Assembly: GCA_943355155.1 (NCBI GenBank)
Contig: CALREJ010000003.1
Coordinates: 1-50,729 of the forward strand
Reading direction: 5' to 3'
DNA: 50,729 bases
Origin: Candidatus Peribacteria bacterium
GTDB taxonomy: Bacteria; Patescibacteriota; Gracilibacteria; Peribacterales; Peribacteraceae
Shown: positions 48,475-50,729 of the stretch, piece after piece
How positions within the stretch are numbered: the stretch's first letter is position 1
Layout: every line of letters starts with the position of its first letter
Notes under the pieces: model-generated
What the model was told of the DNA's origin: nothing
Database searches by the model: none
What the model saw: only the letters and a program-made list of their open reading frames with translations
Translations under genes and position numbers: made by a program

Positions 48475-49184
48475 TATTCCGATCGTAGCAGATCACTCAC
48501 CATCTCAAGCGCCACCGTATTGTACGCGTAATCCATGCGCATGGGACCGATAATCCCAATCGCCCCGGGTTCACCGCGGAGGACATATTGTTTCACGACC
48601 ACAGAACAGCTCGGAATTTCTGTAAGCAGATGTTCCTCACCAATGTAATACCTCACTTGATCACTCAATTCTACGTGTTCGAGGAGATCTGTGAGGCGCC
48701 GCTCGAGCACTTCAACTACTCCCGAGGCGAGTAAGGGATTTAATTGAAATTCCGGCTGACGCAACGTGTTTGCAAGTCCCAAGTAATAGAGTCTGTCTTT
48801 ATGCGGCACCGTTGCAAATGCGATATTTGGAATCATATGTGAAAGCACTGCAACCGCTTCGTACGCACGTTCTTGATCCTTCCGATGGAAATATTGTTCC
48901 TGCAAGGATTCAAATTTCTTTCGCACTTGGAGCTCAAGTCCAGAAGGCTCCATAAATTCCTTCACATACACTCGGTAGCCCTTCGCAGTTGGGATCCTCC
49001 CGGCGGAAATATGCGGCTGCTCCAAAAATCCTTCATCCTCGAGCGCACTCATTTCGTTGCGAATCGTAGCAGAAGACACAGAAAAATCCCCCATTTCCAG
49101 AAGTCGCTTACTTCCAACAGGCAAAGCCGTCTCCACAAACTGATCAATAATGGCAGCCAGAAGCTTCGCCTGACGAGTATTCAT
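48474..49184 (-). CDS. hrcA: Heat-shock repressor HrcA, shortened
   Basis: 236 aa; HrcA is usually about 340. The N-terminal winged helix is intact: RQAKLLAAIIDQFVETALPV, SSATIRNEMSALEDEGFLEQ and PHISAGRIPTAKGYRVYV. The C-terminal GAIGIIGPMRMDYAYNTVAL is also typical. The middle, which holds the inserted dimerising domain in other HrcA proteins, is much reduced. HrcA represses chaperone operons by binding CIRCE. TATACT ends 7 nt before the ATG and a CIRCE-like site covers it, so it should repress itself. No dnaK, grpE or dnaJ follows; the next gene (1-bp overlap) is the TraD-like ATPase. Confidence 0.93.
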   Translation of the reverse strand: MNTRQAKLLAAIIDQFVETALPVGSKRLLEMGDFSVSSATIRNEMSALEDEGFLEQPHISAGRIPTAKGYRVYVKEFMEPSGLELQVRKKFESLQEQYFHRKDQERAYEAVAVLSHMIPNIAFATVPHKDRLYYLGLANTLRQPEFQLNPLLASGVVEVLERRLTDLLEHVELSDQVRYYIGEEHLLTEIPSCSVVVKQYVLRGEPGAIGIIGPMRMDYAYNTVALEMVSDLLRSE

Positions 49185-49194
49185 TAACGAAAGT

Positions 49195-49221
49195 ATAGCA
49201 GTCTTGGCATGGGAGTGCTAG
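49195..49221 (-). promoter_or_regulatory. CIRCE-like operator over the hrcA promoter
   Basis: ATAGCAGTC, nine bases, GAGTGCTAG. The CIRCE consensus is TTAGCACTC-N9-GAGTGCTAA, so 15 of 18 arm positions match with the exact N9 spacing. The left arm overlaps the hrcA -10 box (AGTATA, 49192-49197, on the complement), so bound HrcA would block transcription. Confidence 0.72.
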
Positions 49222-49236
49222 GAAGTGTGATTATGC

Positions 49237-49995
49237 CTATCTCATCTTTACCAGCTTCATTCCATCAAGAATCCATTTTTCAGGATCTAAACCCGTCCAT
49301 TGGCGAATTTTCATGAATGAGCTTAATATTCTTTCCTTTCTTTGCTGCGCTCGATTGAATTCCTCTGAAGGCTCACCGGCTTTGATGACATCGATCAGGA
49401 AACGAAAAATTCCATTGCTGAGTCCAGCACAATCTGAGCATCCCTCTAATCTTTCAGCAATTCTTTTGGGTGTCATGATTCCTGTTGTTTGGATAGCAGG
49501 TGCATCTGGTCGAGCATGACCTTTTGCAGCTGCATTTTTTAAGCCAACATTTTCCTTTGTCCGAATTTCCTCAGCTATATCCACACTTCTATCTGCATGA
49601 TATTCATGAGTAACAACGCACACGCCTGTTGCACAGCTATCATCTGCAATCTGAAATGCGCGCTGCAATTCATCGTATGTTCGACTGGAATACGCTTCCA
49701 CAAAAGGAGCAGCCAATCTTCCCGTTATTTCATGTGGCACAACACCACAACGAATTGCCTCTTGGGTTTGCGCTCCAGATCGCACCTTTGTGCCCCAATC
49801 CCATGGAGATCCTTCGACATACACTGATGATGTCCTTCTATCTATCAATGTGTCCAAAAATTGTTCCACACATCCGGCAGCAACTCTTGCAACATTTTGT
49901 GCAATTTCTGTTTCTCGATCAGCATGTTCTCTCAACAAAGGAACATATTCTTCCAGAGGAATAGGATAATCATCGCGGACTCCTGTTATAAGCAT
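49237..49995 (-). CDS. DUF218 (YdcF/ElyC-like) protein, 5' end abutting an IS
   Basis: 252 aa. The DUF218 pattern is visible: MLITGVRDDYPIPLEEY (first strand), SSVYVEGSPWDWGTKVRSGA then TQEAIRCGVVPHEI, SSRTYDELQRAFQIADDS, and CVVTHEYHADRSVDIAEE. ElyC and SanA relatives act in cell-envelope precursor metabolism; soluble YdcF binds S-adenosylmethionine. The start codon occupies the last three bases before the IS1595 inverted repeat, so the natural promoter, and perhaps a few N-terminal codons, have been separated from the gene. Expression would now depend on a promoter within the IS. The C-terminal ~90 residues are extra for the family. Confidence 0.72.
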   Translation of the reverse strand: MLITGVRDDYPIPLEEYVPLLREHADRETEIAQNVARVAAGCVEQFLDTLIDRRTSSVYVEGSPWDWGTKVRSGAQTQEAIRCGVVPHEITGRLAAPFVEAYSSRTYDELQRAFQIADDSCATGVCVVTHEYHADRSVDIAEEIRTKENVGLKNAAAKGHARPDAPAIQTTGIMTPKRIAERLEGCSDCAGLSNGIFRFLIDVIKAGEPSEEFNRAQQRKERILSSFMKIRQWTGLDPEKWILDGMKLVKMR

Positions 49996-50728
49996 GGGTC
50001 TCGACTAGATTAGAGAATTCTCTACTCTAGTTCTGCTTATGCCAAAGCCAAAGAACAAGTATCTGAACCATTCCCATATTTCGGAGAAGGTTTTTCGTAA
50101 TCTTTTGCGATATTTTTGTCATGATGAAACAGCAGCAAAAGCAGCGACGTACACAGGGCTGCATCGCAACACGGTGAACAGGATGTATATGCTCTTGCGA
50201 AAGCGCATGGCAGAGATGAGCATTGCAGAAGCACAGGAGCTTGGAGAGTTTGAGATTGATGAATCGTACTTTGGTGCCAGAAGAATTCGTGGCAAGCGTG
50301 GAAGAGGTGCAGCGGGAAAAACACCGGTCTTCGGTGTACTCAAGCGTGGAGGGAAGGTCTATGTGAATATCGTGAAGAACTGTTCCAGAGCACAGCTGTT
50401 GCCCATTATTCAGGGGAAGGCACTGCAAGGCTCCACGATCTACTCAGACGGCTGGAGAGCCTATGATGGCCTCATTCTCAACGGCTACGATCATTACAGA
50501 GTGCATCATCACGAGAATGAATTTGCGCGAGGGAAGAATCATATCAACGGCATCGAGAGCTTCTGGAGCTTTGCCAAAAGAAGACTCAGAAAATTCAATG
50601 GCATCACTTCAGACACATTTCATCTGCATCTCAAAGAATCTGAATTTCGATGGAATCACCGTCACTCCAATCTCTATGCTATACTTCTTCATGTTCTGAA
50701 AAGAACACCTCTAAACTAGTCTAGACCC
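49996..50728 (+). mobile_element. Complete IS1595-family insertion sequence
   Basis: A 733-bp element. IRL at 49996-50015 (GGGTCTCGACTAGATTAGAG) and IRR at 50709-50728 (GGGTCTAGACTAGTTTAGAG on the complement) match at 18 of 20. One transposase gene fills it, and its stop codon lies inside IRR. The family usually makes 8-bp target duplications. Only one base remains after IRR, so the right flank cannot be checked. It sits directly upstream of the DUF218-like gene. Confidence 0.9.
50039..50719 (+). CDS. IS1595-family transposase (ISXO2-like DDE/N)
   Basis: 226 aa, a short type without the N-terminal zinc ribbon. An N-terminal helix-turn-helix (AAKAATYTGLHRNTVNRMYM) is followed by the ISXO2-like catalytic domain: GEFEIDESYFGARRIRGKRG with the first Asp, GSTIYSDGWRAYDGLI with the second Asp, and HHHENEFARGKNHINGIESF then WSFAKRRLRKFNG, where Asn/Glu complete the triad. 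RWNHRHSNLYAILLHVLKR closes it. It catalyses cut-and-paste or copy-type movement of the IS. It appears intact. The ATG start lies 24 nt inside IRL. Confidence 0.95.
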   Translation: MPKPKNKYLNHSHISEKVFRNLLRYFCHDETAAKAATYTGLHRNTVNRMYMLLRKRMAEMSIAEAQELGEFEIDESYFGARRIRGKRGRGAAGKTPVFGVLKRGGKVYVNIVKNCSRAQLLPIIQGKALQGSTIYSDGWRAYDGLILNGYDHYRVHHHENEFARGKNHINGIESFWSFAKRRLRKFNGITSDTFHLHLKESEFRWNHRHSNLYAILLHVLKRTPLN

Positions 50729-50729
50729 T

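Overview
The window looks like a whole contig from a small-genome bacterium, most plausibly a member of the Candidate Phyla Radiation (Patescibacteria), perhaps close to Peregrinibacteria/Peribacteria. This lineage call is inference. It rests on near-absent Shine-Dalgarno sites, many orphan proteins, a large TraD-like ATPase of a kind common in CPR genomes, a DUF4215 surface protein, and many one-gene promoters. The standard code fits: TGA acts as stop throughout. Both ends stop inside insertion sequences, an IS30-type transposase start at 1-73 and a complete IS1595-type element at 49996-50728, which is how assemblies often break.

Layout. 1-9.7 kb is accessory: small enzymes and stress proteins (AHSA1, DUF1428, SnoaL-like, CPBP, GNAT, CYTH, GrpB), two orphan proteins, tRNA-Gly(TCC), and three copies of a tRNA-3'-end-like repeat that suggest past integration. 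9.7-23 kb holds a RelE-type toxin pair, an ABC-F ATPase, RecQ, a sensor kinase, an SDR enzyme, a ureohydrolase-like protein, a histone-H1-like protein and an exported protein. 23-29 kb has topoisomerase IB and an alpha-glucan cluster (starch/glycogen-synthase-like glycosyltransferase, GH57, GH15). 29-37 kb has a four-helix-bundle gene between inverted repeats, a YgjP-type metallopeptidase, maf-trpS-rluA, HicAB, tRNA-Val(CAC), an ABC exporter and dcd. 37-44 kb has a large orphan protein, two lipoproteins (DM13-like, DsbA-like), and dnaX with 5-formyl-THF cyclo-ligase and glyA (one-carbon metabolism). 44.6-45.3 kb has no credible protein gene but carries a promoter, a 20-bp long-range stem and a strong terminator: a candidate structured ncRNA. 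45.4-49.2 kb has an undecaprenol/diacylglycerol kinase and the coupled pair hrcA plus TraD-like ATPase, with a CIRCE-like operator.

The most general observation is that at least 25 genes have a -10 box (TANNNT) ending only 6-8 nt before the start codon. They are therefore predicted to be transcribed as leaderless mRNAs, and this rule also fixes several start codons, including GTG starts of dnaX, the ureohydrolase and the 792-aa orphan. The second theme is intergenic DNA built from recurring short motifs: tandem micro-repeats, REP-like hairpins and GTAGAGACG palindromes that double as terminators.
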